From Pseudaminobacter soli (ex Li et al. 2025) (GTDB lineage: Bacteria; Pseudomonadota; Alphaproteobacteria; Rhizobiales; Rhizobiaceae), in NCBI RefSeq assembly GCF_029892515.1, contig NZ_JARXVF010000003.1:124001-188000 (forward strand): a DNA stretch of 64,000 nucleotides, given 5' to 3'. The notes below the pieces were generated by a model. That model saw nothing but the letters and a program-made list of their open reading frames with translations. It ran no database searches and had not been told where the DNA came from. Position 1 is the first letter of the stretch. Each line of letters begins with the position of its first letter. Shown here piece after piece: positions 1-7,483 of the stretch. The position numbers were made by a program, and so were the translations under genes.

Positions 1-1302
1 AACGACCTCAGTGCATTCTGGATGCCTTTCACGTCGAACCGCCAATTCAAGCAGGCGCCGCGTATGCTCGTCAGTGCCAAGGACATGCACTATACGGCAA
101 GCGACGGCCGCAAGATCCTTGACGGTACCGCCGGCCTCTGGTGCGTCAACGCCGGCCACTGCCGCCCCAAGATCACCGAGGCGATCCAGAATCAGGCAGC
201 CGAGCTCGACTACGCGCCGGCCTTCCAGATGGGTCACCCGATCGTGTTCGAGCTGGCGAACCGCCTGGTCGACATCGCGCCCGCGGGCATGGACCATGTG
301 TTCTTCACCAATTCCGGTTCGGAATCGGTCGACACCGCGCTGAAGATGGCGCTCGCCTACCATCGCGTGAAGGGCGAGGGCTCGCGCACCCGCCTCATCG
401 GCCGCGAACGCGGCTATCACGGCGTCAATTTCGGCGGCATCTCGGTCGGCGGCATCGTCACCAACCGCAAGATGTTCGGCACGCTGCTCACTGGCGTCGA
501 TCATATGCCGCATACGCATCTGCCGGCAAAGAACGCCTTCACCAAGGGCGAGCCGGAGCATGGCGCGGAGCTCGCCGACGAGCTGGAACGCATCGTCGCG
601 CTGCATGACGCCTCGACCATAGCGGCCGTCATCGTCGAGCCGGTCGCCGGTTCCACGGGCGTGCTGATCCCGCCGAAGGGCTATCTCCAGCGACTGCGCC
701 AGATCTGCGACAAGCACGGCATCCTGCTGATCTTCGACGAAGTCATCACCGGTTTCGGCCGTCTCGGCACGCCGTTCGCGGCTGACTATTTCGGCGTCAT
801 CCCCGACATCATGACCACCGCCAAGGGCGTCTCCAACGGCGTCATCCCGATGGGCGCGGTGTTCGTGAAGAAGGAAATCCACGACGCCTTCATGAACGGC
901 CCCGAGCATCTGATCGAGTTCTTCCACGGTTACACCTATTCGGGCAACCCGATCGCCTCGGCCGCGGCTCTCGCCACGCTCGACACCTACAAGGAAGAGG
1001 GTCTGCTGACGCGCGGTGCGGAACTCGCTACCCACTGGGAAGAGGCGCTTCACTCACTCAAGGGCGAGCCGCATGTCATCGACATCCGCAACATCGGCCT
1101 CGTCGGTGCGATCGAGCTGGAATCGATTCCCGGCCAGCCCAGCAAGCGCGCGTTCTCGGCCTTCGTGAAGGCATTCGAGCGCGGTGCGCTGATCCGTACC
1201 ACCGGCGACATCATCGCGCTGTCGCCGCCGCTGATCGTCACCAAGGGCCAGATCGATGAACTGATCGATCATGTCCGCGAAGTACTGAATATGATCGACT
1301 AA
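1..1302 (+). CDS. Aspartate aminotransferase family protein, omega-amino acid (beta-alanine):pyruvate aminotransferase; 5' end cut by window edge
   Basis: Class III PLP aminotransferase that would move the amino group of beta-alanine or a similar omega-amino acid to pyruvate. The reading frame is open from base 1 and the residues before the first ATG (position 22) already match the family N-terminus (an FWMPFT-type motif), so the true start lies upstream of the window. 433 residues are visible. The PLP lysine sits in a TTAKG motif with its codon at 823-825, and the cofactor-binding IFDEVITGFGR motif precedes it. A strong hairpin follows the stop codon. The next gene is a beta-ureidopropionase-type hydrolase, which yields beta-alanine, so the two fit consecutive steps of reductive pyrimidine breakdown. 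The exact substrate is inferred; related enzymes also use taurine, GABA or aromatic amines. Confidence 0.85.
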   Translation, partial: NDLSAFWMPFTSNRQFKQAPRMLVSAKDMHYTASDGRKILDGTAGLWCVNAGHCRPKITEAIQNQAAELDYAPAFQMGHPIVFELANRLVDIAPAGMDHVFFTNSGSESVDTALKMALAYHRVKGEGSRTRLIGRERGYHGVNFGGISVGGIVTNRKMFGTLLTGVDHMPHTHLPAKNAFTKGEPEHGAELADELERIVALHDASTIAAVIVEPVAGSTGVLIPPKGYLQRLRQICDKHGILLIFDEVITGFGRLGTPFAADYFGVIPDIMTTAKGVSNGVIPMGAVFVKKEIHDAFMNGPEHLIEFFHGYTYSGNPIASAAALATLDTYKEEGLLTRGAELATHWEEALHSLKGEPHVIDIRNIGLVGAIELESIPGQPSKRAFSAFVKAFERGALIRTTGDIIALSPPLIVTKGQIDELIDHVREVLNMID

Positions 1303-1311
1303 GACCAAATG

Positions 1312-1346
1312 ATGCCGGGAGGCCGAGGTGCCTCCCGGCATTTTAA
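1312..1346 (+). terminator. Intrinsic terminator after the aminotransferase gene
   Basis: A perfect 12-bp inverted repeat (1312-1323 and 1330-1341) encloses a 6-nt loop and is followed by TTTTAAT. It lies in the 69-bp gap before the amidohydrolase. That makes an upstream in-frame start for the next gene at 1309 very unlikely and suggests that gene is partly uncoupled from the aminotransferase. Confidence 0.75.
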
Positions 1347-1371
1347 TAAGCAAGACCAGGGAAAGAAAAGA

Positions 1372-2622
1372 ATGGCGGCGCCGGGCGAAAATCTGCGAAT
1401 CAATTCAGACCGTTTGTGGGATTCGCTGATGGAAATGGCGAAGATCGGGCCGGGCATTGCGGGTGGCAACAACCGCCAGACCCTGACCGACGCCGACGGC
1501 GAAGGCCGGCACCTCTTCAAGAAGTGGTGCGAGGAAGCGGGCCTTGAGATGGGCGTGGACGAGATGGGCACCATGTTCGCCCGCCGCGAAGGCACCAACC
1601 CCGATGCCCTGCCGGTCTATGTCGGCAGCCACCTCGACACTCAGCCCACCGGCGGCAAGTTCGACGGCGTGCTCGGCGTTCTGGGCGGCTTGGAAGTCAT
1701 CCGCACGCTGAACGATCTCGGCATCAAGACAAAACATCCCATCATCGTCACCAACTGGACGAACGAGGAAGGCACGCGCTTTGCCCCGGCCATGCTGGCC
1801 TCGGGCGTGTTCGCCGGCGTGCATGACCAGGATTGGGCCTATGCCCGCAAGGACGCCGAAGGCAAGCTGTTCGGCGACGAACTCGCCCGCATCGGCTGGA
1901 AGGGCGACGAGAAGGTCGGCGCGCGCAAGATGCGCGCCTTTTTCGAATTGCATATCGAGCAGGGGCCGATCCTCGAGGACGAGGAAATCGAGATTGGCGT
2001 CGTCACGCACGGCCAGGGCCTAAAGTGGCTGCAGGTCACGTTGACCGGCGTGGAAGCGCATACCGGCTCCACGCCGATGCCCAAGCGCCGCAATGCCGGC
2101 CTCGGCATGGCGCGCGTGACCGAACTGGTGCACGAAGTGGCGATGGACTACCAGCCCGACGCCGTCGGCGCGATCGGCCACATGGAGGTCTATCCGAACT
2201 CGCGCAACATCATCGCCGGCCGCACGGTCTTCACCATCGACATCCGCTCGCCCGACAAGGAAGTGCTGGACGAGATGGACGCCCGCATCCGTGACGGCAT
2301 CGCCACCATCTGCGAGGCGCTCGATATTTCCTTCGAAATCGAGCAGGTCGGGCACTTCGACCCGGTCACGTTCGACGAGGGTTGCGTCAAGGCGATCCGC
2401 GACGCGGCCGACCGGCTGGGCTACATGCACCGCAACATCGTTTCGGGCGCCGGCCACGATGCCTGCTGGATCAACCGCGTTGCGCCCACGGCCATGGTCA
2501 TGTGCCCGTGCGTCGACGGACTCAGCCACAACGAGGCCGAGGAAATCTATCCGGAATGGGCGGCCGCCGGCTGCGATGTACTTTTCCACGCTGTAGTGGA
2601 GACTGCGGAGATCGTGGAGTAA
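1372..2622 (+). CDS. Zn-dependent amidohydrolase: beta-ureidopropionase / N-carbamoyl-amino acid hydrolase (allantoate amidohydrolase family)
   Basis: M20-family amidase expected to hydrolyse N-carbamoyl-beta-alanine (or a related N-carbamoyl amino acid) to the amino acid, CO2 and ammonia in the cytoplasm. The 416-aa length is normal for the family. Metal ligands are recognisable: His87 in GSHLD, Asp98, the Glu pair 132-133 in TNEEGTRF, the ELHIEQGP motif and a late His in GLSHNEAE. The ATG at 1372 was chosen because it follows a purine-rich GGGAAAGAAAAG stretch and because the longer frame would begin inside a terminator hairpin. Between the beta-alanine aminotransferase and a pyrimidine-type importer it fits the third step of reductive pyrimidine catabolism. 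Hydantoin or allantoate derivatives are alternative substrates. Confidence 0.85.
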   Translation: MAAPGENLRINSDRLWDSLMEMAKIGPGIAGGNNRQTLTDADGEGRHLFKKWCEEAGLEMGVDEMGTMFARREGTNPDALPVYVGSHLDTQPTGGKFDGVLGVLGGLEVIRTLNDLGIKTKHPIIVTNWTNEEGTRFAPAMLASGVFAGVHDQDWAYARKDAEGKLFGDELARIGWKGDEKVGARKMRAFFELHIEQGPILEDEEIEIGVVTHGQGLKWLQVTLTGVEAHTGSTPMPKRRNAGLGMARVTELVHEVAMDYQPDAVGAIGHMEVYPNSRNIIAGRTVFTIDIRSPDKEVLDEMDARIRDGIATICEALDISFEIEQVGHFDPVTFDEGCVKAIRDAADRLGYMHRNIVSGAGHDACWINRVAPTAMVMCPCVDGLSHNEAEEIYPEWAAAGCDVLFHAVVETAEIVE

Positions 2623-2993
2623 CATCACGCAGAACACTACCCGGGCCGACGCGCCACAAAGAGCGCGCGGCCCGCAAGAAGGGGAACATGGGAGAATAAT
2701 GAGGAACATCTTCACACACGGCACATAGCGACCGGTCGCCTTAGCGCGCCGCAAGGCCGCGCACCTGGCGATCCGGTTGTTTGGTAAGCAGCGGAAAGTT
2801 CCGAAAACCGCATTCCACTTTTCGGTCCGATGCCTCAGCGGGGCGGGGAAACGCGCTTCTGCGACCAGATTGCGAAATCGAGTCAGGAGACGGCATCAAC
2901 CCGTTGTTTTCCGGACCGGTTTTGCGTTCGTGCCCCTGTGCAGCCCCCCGAAATACGCTTTGATCGATCAACGGAAATTGGAAAGCCAGCAGC
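2623..2993. other. 371-bp intergenic region with a GC hairpin and a rhizobial-type palindromic repeat; no gene seen
   Basis: No credible coding region lies on either strand. Bases 2642-2674 form a GC-rich hairpin (CGGGCC...GGCCCG). A ribosome-site-like AGAAGGGG precedes an ATG whose frame stops after three codons. The repeat at 2801-2825 is listed separately. In related rhizobial loci, as I recall them, a dihydropyrimidinase gene can sit at this place; here it is absent. Confidence 0.6.
2797..2840. repeat. Rhizobial palindromic element-like repeat (single copy seen)
   Basis: CCGAAAA (2801-2807) and TTTTCGG (2819-2825) form a 7-bp inverted repeat around ACCGCATTCCAC-type sequence. Read on the minus strand it resembles the CGGACCGAAAAGTGG...GGTTTTCGG elements scattered between genes in Mesorhizobium and relatives. 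I recognise the style from memory and found no second full copy in this window. Confidence 0.45.
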
Positions 2994-3788
2994 TTGCAGC
3001 CAGCACACAGCAATACCGTCATCGAAGCCAGTAAGCTCGGGCTTACCTTCCAGACCAGCGACGGGCCTGTCAGGGCGCTGTCGGATGTCGACCTTTCGAT
3101 CGGCAAGGGGGAGTTCGTCTCCTTCATCGGTCCGTCCGGATGTGGCAAGACCACTTTCCTGCGCGTGATCGCCGACCTTGAGCAGCCGACTTCGGGCACC
3201 ATCTCCATCAACGGCATGACGCCCCAGCAGGCGCGCGAGGCCCGCGCCTATGGCTATGTGTTCCAGGCGGCGGCGCTGTTTCCGTGGCGCACCATCGAGA
3301 ACAACGTGGCGCTGCCGCTGGAGATCATGGGCATTTCGCGGGGTGAGCAGAAGGCGCGCATCAAGCGCACGATGGATCTCGTCAATCTCTCCGGCTTCGA
3401 GAAGAAATATCCCTGGCAGCTTTCCGGCGGCATGCAGCAGCGCGCCTCAATCGCGCGTGCGCTCGCCTTCGACGCCGACCTGCTTTTGATGGACGAGCCC
3501 TTCGGCGCGCTCGACGAGATCGTGCGCGATCACCTCAACGAGCAGCTTCTGAAACTCTGGGCTCAGACCAACAAGACGATTTGCTTCGTCACCCACTCCA
3601 TCCCGGAGGCGGTGTATCTGTCGACGCGCATCGTGGTGATGTCGCCACGCCCCGGCCGCGTGACTGACGTGATCGAGTCGACGCTCCCGCGGGAGCGGCC
3701 GCTCGACATCCGCGAGTCGCCTGAATTCCTGGCAATCGCCGCGCGCGTGCGCGACGGCCTGCGGGCCGGCCATTCCTACGACGATTGA
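2994..3788 (+). CDS. ABC transporter ATP-binding protein, NitT/TauT type (pyrimidine or HMP-like importer)
   Basis: Cytoplasmic ATPase of an importer. Walker A GPSGCGKTT is at residues 46-54, the signature LSGGMQQR at 143-150 and Walker B LLLMDEP at 163-169, followed by the D-loop and the switch histidine in FVTHS. The 264-aa length is typical of SsuB/TauB/ThiZ-like subunits. The best start is a TTG at 2994, with a GGAAAG ribosome site about 9 nt upstream; no ATG gives the conserved N-terminus. The next gene begins 8 bp after its stop, and two permeases and a binding protein follow, forming one transport operon. The substrate is inferred from the binding protein family and the catabolic neighbours. 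Confidence 0.88.
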   Translation: MQPAHSNTVIEASKLGLTFQTSDGPVRALSDVDLSIGKGEFVSFIGPSGCGKTTFLRVIADLEQPTSGTISINGMTPQQAREARAYGYVFQAAALFPWRTIENNVALPLEIMGISRGEQKARIKRTMDLVNLSGFEKKYPWQLSGGMQQRASIARALAFDADLLLMDEPFGALDEIVRDHLNEQLLKLWAQTNKTICFVTHSIPEAVYLSTRIVVMSPRPGRVTDVIESTLPRERPLDIRESPEFLAIAARVRDGLRAGHSYDD

Positions 3789-3796
3789 GGCCGGAA

Positions 3797-4675
3797 ATGG
3801 ACCGCTTTCGCGACAAAATTGTCCCCGTCACCACGCTCCTCGCGGGGCTGGTGGTGCTCTGGTACGTCTTCGCCGTAATCCTGAACACGCCGGTCCAGCG
3901 AGACATTGACCGCCGCGCCGGCGATGATCCCAGCTTTTCAGAATTCGTCGGCCGGACGCTTGCGCAGGCGAAGCCTACGTTGCCCGCGCCGCACCAGGTG
4001 GCCTCGAATTTCTTCGAAAACACTTTTACGCGGAAGATCACCAGCAACCGCAGCCTCGTCTACCACGCCTGGGTAACGCTCTCTTCTACCTTGCTGGGCT
4101 TTGCCTTCGGCACCGTGCTCGGCGTGCTGATCGCAGTGGGCATCGTGCATTTCATTGCGCTCGACCGCAGCCTGATGCCCTGGATCATCGCCTCGCAGAC
4201 CATCCCCATCCTCGCCATCGCGCCGATGGTGGTGGTTGTGTTTGCGGCTATCGGCATCACAGGCCTGCTGCCCAAGGCGCTGATCTCGACCTATCTGTCG
4301 TTCTTTCCGGTCGCTGTCGGCATGGTGAAAGGCCTGCGTTCGCCCGAACTTCTCTACCTCGACCTGATGCACACCTATAACGCCAGCGCCTCGCAGACTT
4401 TTTGGAAGCTGCGGGTGCCGGCCTCTGTGCCGTATCTCTTTGCGTCGATGAAGGTGGCGGTGGCGGCAAGCCTGGTCGGCGCGATCGTAGCCGAACTGCC
4501 CACGGGTGCGGTGGCCGGCATCGGCGCCAAGCTGCTAGCAGGCTCCTACTACAGCCAGACCATCGACATCTGGTCGGCGCTCGTGGCCGGCTCGCTGGTG
4601 GCGGTTCTGCTGGTCACGCTAGTGGGTGTCGCAGGGCGCATCGTCGAACGTTCGATGGGCGGGAGGCCGGCATGA
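3797..4675 (+). CDS. ABC transporter permease, NitT/TauT type (first)
   Basis: Inner-membrane permease of 292 aa with a hydrophobic N-terminal helix (about residues 9-27), a periplasmic stretch and then the BPD_transp_1 helices. An EAA-loop-like region (LMHTYNASASQTFWKLRVPASVPYLF) contacts the ATPase. I start at ATG 3797, 8 bp after the ATPase stop; an in-frame TTG at 3785 would overlap that stop and has no better ribosome site. The last four bases overlap the next permease (ATGA), indicating translational coupling. The two different permeases imply a heterodimeric pore. Confidence 0.85.
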   Translation: MDRFRDKIVPVTTLLAGLVVLWYVFAVILNTPVQRDIDRRAGDDPSFSEFVGRTLAQAKPTLPAPHQVASNFFENTFTRKITSNRSLVYHAWVTLSSTLLGFAFGTVLGVLIAVGIVHFIALDRSLMPWIIASQTIPILAIAPMVVVVFAAIGITGLLPKALISTYLSFFPVAVGMVKGLRSPELLYLDLMHTYNASASQTFWKLRVPASVPYLFASMKVAVAASLVGAIVAELPTGAVAGIGAKLLAGSYYSQTIDIWSALVAGSLVAVLLVTLVGVAGRIVERSMGGRPA

Positions 4676-5799
4676 GCGCTTTAAAGATCTCATGGCAGGC
4701 GGCGCTGGCGCTCGTCCTTTGCGTCATCGCGGCATTCACGTTGCCGGTCGCGGGAGCCGAGGGGAGCAATCCGTTCAGCTCGAGCACGACGCTCGCAATA
4801 TTCGCGCTCGTCGGCCTTGCTGCCCTGATTTCCATGATGCGGGTCACCGATGCCCTTGCCGCGACGACCCTCTTCGTCGGCGCGCATGGGGCGGCGTGGC
4901 TGCTTCTTGCCGGCATCGCCGGGAACGAGGGCGCTGCGCGGGCACCGTTCTTCCTGCTGATCGCCGCCGGCTGGCTCCTGGCATGGCGCTGCGTGACCGT
5001 GCTTTCGGCGATGCGCCCGAAGGACCGGGCCGTGAGCACATTCCTGCGGCTGCTCATCCCCACCATCTTCGGCGCCTGGATCCTGATCCTCTGGGAGGCG
5101 ATTACGCGCGGGGCGGGCATTCCCTTCGTGCTTCTGCCGCCGCCCAGCTCCATCGGCGTCCGGCTGGCCAACTCGGTTCCGGTGCTGTGGGCCGACGTGA
5201 ACCAGACGATCTTCCATTCGGTGATCGTGGGCTACATCATCGGCTGCGGCGCGGGCTTTGCAACGGCTATCCTGGCCGACCGCGTTCCCTTCCTCCGGCG
5301 CGGACTTCTGCCCATCGGCAACATGGTGTCGGCGCTGCCGATCATCGGTGTCGCGCCCATCCTGGTCATGTGGTTCGGCTTCGACTGGCATTCCAAGGCT
5401 GCAGTTGTCGTCATCATGACCTTCTTCCCGATGCTGGTGAACACGGTGGCGGGACTAGCCGCCTCCGGCCACATGGAGCGCGACCTGATGCGCACCTACG
5501 CTTCGGGCTACTGGACGACGCTGCTCAAGCTCAGGCTGCCGGCAGCGGCGCCCTTCATCTTCAACGCCTTGAAGATCAATTCGACGCTGGCGCTGATCGG
5601 CGCCATCGTGGCCGAGTTCTTCGGCACGCCAGTCGTGGGCATGGGCTTCCGTATCTCAACCGAGGTCGGCCGCATGAACATCGACATGGTGTGGGCCGAG
5701 ATCGCGGTTGCGGCGCTTGCGGGTTCGGTCTTCTATGGCGCGATCGCCCTTGTCGAAAGGGCCGTTACATTTTGGCATCCGTCTGTCCGTGGTGGGTAG
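4672..5799 (+). CDS. ABC transporter permease, NitT/TauT type (second, with extended N-terminal membrane region)
   Basis: A 375-aa inner-membrane permease. It starts at ATG 4672 in an ATGA overlap with the previous gene and has a strong GGGAGG site at 4661-4666. The first 120 residues or so form extra hydrophobic segments before the usual BPD_transp_1 domain. The coupling loop (LMRTYASGYWTTLLKLRLPAAAPFIF) closely parallels that of its partner permease, suggesting old duplication. The importer's binding protein follows after 22 bp. The extra N-terminal region is longer than in the SsuC/TauC type and its role is unknown. Confidence 0.85.
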   Translation: MSALKISWQAALALVLCVIAAFTLPVAGAEGSNPFSSSTTLAIFALVGLAALISMMRVTDALAATTLFVGAHGAAWLLLAGIAGNEGAARAPFFLLIAAGWLLAWRCVTVLSAMRPKDRAVSTFLRLLIPTIFGAWILILWEAITRGAGIPFVLLPPPSSIGVRLANSVPVLWADVNQTIFHSVIVGYIIGCGAGFATAILADRVPFLRRGLLPIGNMVSALPIIGVAPILVMWFGFDWHSKAAVVVIMTFFPMLVNTVAGLAASGHMERDLMRTYASGYWTTLLKLRLPAAAPFIFNALKINSTLALIGAIVAEFFGTPVVGMGFRISTEVGRMNIDMVWAEIAVAALAGSVFYGAIALVERAVTFWHPSVRGG

Positions 5800-5821
5800 G
5801 CGCACTTCAGAGGGTGAAAAA

Positions 5822-6793
5822 ATGAAGAAACTGATTGTTTCCATGCTTGCGGGCACAATGTCGCTGGCCGCGGTCCATGCCTGGGCCGCGGATAAGGTGA
5901 CGCTGCAGCTCAAATGGGTGACGCAGTCGCAGTTTGCCGGTTACTACGTCGCCAAGGAGAAGGGCTTCTACGAAGCCGAAGGCCTTGACGTCGAGATCAA
6001 GCCGGGCGGCCCCGATATCGCTCCCGAGCAGGTGATTGCCGGCGGCGGTGCCGACGTCATCGTCGACTGGATGGGTGGTGCGCTGGCCGCGCGCGACAAG
6101 GGCGTGATGCTGGTCAACATCGCCCAGCCGTACAAGAAGGCCGGCATGGAACTGGTCTGCCCGAAGGACGGCCCGATCAAGACGGAAAAGGATTTCCCCG
6201 GCCACACGCTCGGTGTCTGGTTCTTCGGCAACGAGTATCCATTCTACGCCTGGATGAACAAGCTCGGCTATTCGACCGAAGGCGGCAAGGACGGCGTGAC
6301 CGTGCTGAAGCAGAGTTTTGACGTGCAGCCGCTGATCCAGAAGCAGGCCGACTGCATCTCGGTCATGACCTATAACGAGTACTGGCAGCTCATCGACGCC
6401 GGCTACAAGCCGGAAGACCTGACCGTCTTCAACTACACTGCCATGGGCAACGACCTGCTCGAGGACGGCATCTATGCGCTGGAAGACAAGCTGAAGGACC
6501 CAGCTTTCCAGGACAAGATGGTCCGCTTCGTCCGCGCTTCGATGAAGGGCTGGAAATATGCCGTGGACAACAATGACGAAGCGGCCGGGATTGTCATGGA
6601 CAATGGCGGCCAGGACGACAACCACCAGAAGCGCATGATGAGCGAGGTCGCCAAGCTCATCGACAACGCCGACGGCAAGCTCATCCCGGCGGCCTACGAG
6701 CGCACTGCCAAAGCGCTGCTCGACCAGAAGATCATCACCAAGGAGCCGCACGGCGCCTACACCACCGAGATCACCGACAAGGCGATCAAGTAA
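5822..6793 (+). CDS. ABC transporter substrate-binding protein, NMT1/THI5-like
   Basis: Periplasmic binding protein of 323 aa. An N-terminal signal peptide (KKLIVSMLAGTMSLAAVHAWA) with an Ala-X-Ala cleavage site leads into the KWVTQSQFAGYYVAKEKGFY motif typical of NMT1/THI5-like proteins that bind thiamine-pyrimidine precursors and other pyrimidines. ATG 5822 follows an AGAGGGTG ribosome site. It is the last gene of the importer operon and a clear terminator follows. A pyrimidine-type ligand agrees with the beta-ureidopropionase and aminotransferase upstream, but HMP, nitrate- or sulfonate-like ligands cannot be excluded from sequence alone. Confidence 0.85.
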   Translation: MKKLIVSMLAGTMSLAAVHAWAADKVTLQLKWVTQSQFAGYYVAKEKGFYEAEGLDVEIKPGGPDIAPEQVIAGGGADVIVDWMGGALAARDKGVMLVNIAQPYKKAGMELVCPKDGPIKTEKDFPGHTLGVWFFGNEYPFYAWMNKLGYSTEGGKDGVTVLKQSFDVQPLIQKQADCISVMTYNEYWQLIDAGYKPEDLTVFNYTAMGNDLLEDGIYALEDKLKDPAFQDKMVRFVRASMKGWKYAVDNNDEAAGIVMDNGGQDDNHQKRMMSEVAKLIDNADGKLIPAAYERTAKALLDQKIITKEPHGAYTTEITDKAIK

Positions 6794-6824
6794 GCTGCTT
6801 CAGCCTAAGGCCGATGAGACAAGA

Positions 6825-6846
6825 GGGGCGGGAAACCGCCCCTTTT
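6825..6846 (+). terminator. Intrinsic terminator of the ABC importer operon
   Basis: GGGGCGG (6825-6831), loop GAAA and CCGCCCC (6836-6842), followed by TTTT. It lies 31 bp after the binding protein gene. Confidence 0.85.
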
Positions 6847-6956
6847 CATTGCTGCAGGGGCAACTTTGGCGGGCGCCATCCGTTCTTAGTCTTTCCGCCG
6901 GAAGCGCAGGCTCGTCTTCTGGGCGACGTGCTTCCATGCCAACCGGAGGCAGTGAC

Positions 6957-7397
6957 ATGAAACCTTTCAGACTTTCGGTGCTGATTGCCGGTCTCGCCAT
7001 CCCCGCCGTGCTCATGATTTCGCCCGGCCTGGCGGAGTCGATCAATTTCGCCGCCAAGATGGACGGCACCCATGAAGTCCCGCCCACCGACAGCAAGGGA
7101 ACAGGGATCGTGACCGTCACCTACGATCCCGACACGAAGACGATGGAATGGACGTTGAAATATTCCGGCCTGACCGGCGAGCCCATGGCTGCGCATTTCC
7201 ATGGGCCGGCCGAGCCGGGCAAGAATGCGGATATAGCGGTGCCGATCCCCGATACGAAGAGTGGAAGCAAGGGGTCGGCGACATTGACCGATGAACAGGC
7301 CAACGACCTGACGGCCGGCAAGTACTATGTCAACGTCCACACCGAGAAGCATCCCGACGGCGAGATTCGCGGCCAGGTGAAGAAGGCAAGCAAATAG
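6957..7397 (+). CDS. CHRD domain-containing exported protein
   Basis: A 146-aa protein with a Sec signal peptide (about residues 1-25, ending GLAES) and one CHRD domain, recognisable from NFAAKMDGTHEVPP, the GxGxVTVTYDPDTKTMEW strand, HFHGPAEPGKNADI and the closing YYVNVHTEKHPDGEIRGQV. CHRD domains are beta-rich and extracytoplasmic; the function in bacteria is mostly unknown. GGAGG at 6945-6949 sits 7 nt before ATG 6957. The gene is monocistronic, bounded by terminators on both sides. Confidence 0.85.
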   Translation: MKPFRLSVLIAGLAIPAVLMISPGLAESINFAAKMDGTHEVPPTDSKGTGIVTVTYDPDTKTMEWTLKYSGLTGEPMAAHFHGPAEPGKNADIAVPIPDTKSGSKGSATLTDEQANDLTAGKYYVNVHTEKHPDGEIRGQVKKASK

Positions 7398-7449
7398 CTC
7401 GCATTCCGGCGCAGGGCCTAAGTGGCTTTCGGTAGCGCATCAAAGCAGA

Positions 7450-7470
7450 GAGGGCGCCGTGGGCGCCCTC
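7450..7470. terminator. Bidirectional hairpin between convergent genes
   Basis: GAGGGCGCC (7450-7458), 3-nt loop, GGCGCCCTC (7462-7470). It lies between the CHRD gene and the convergent TPP-enzyme operon. T-richness is weak on both sides. Confidence 0.6.
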
Positions 7471-7483
7471 CTTGGTAGACTTA

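Noticed and set aside
2741-3217. Minus-strand frame of 158 codons overlapping the start of the ABC ATPase
   Set aside because: It contains the usual antisense image of an ABC Walker A region and has no ribosome site.
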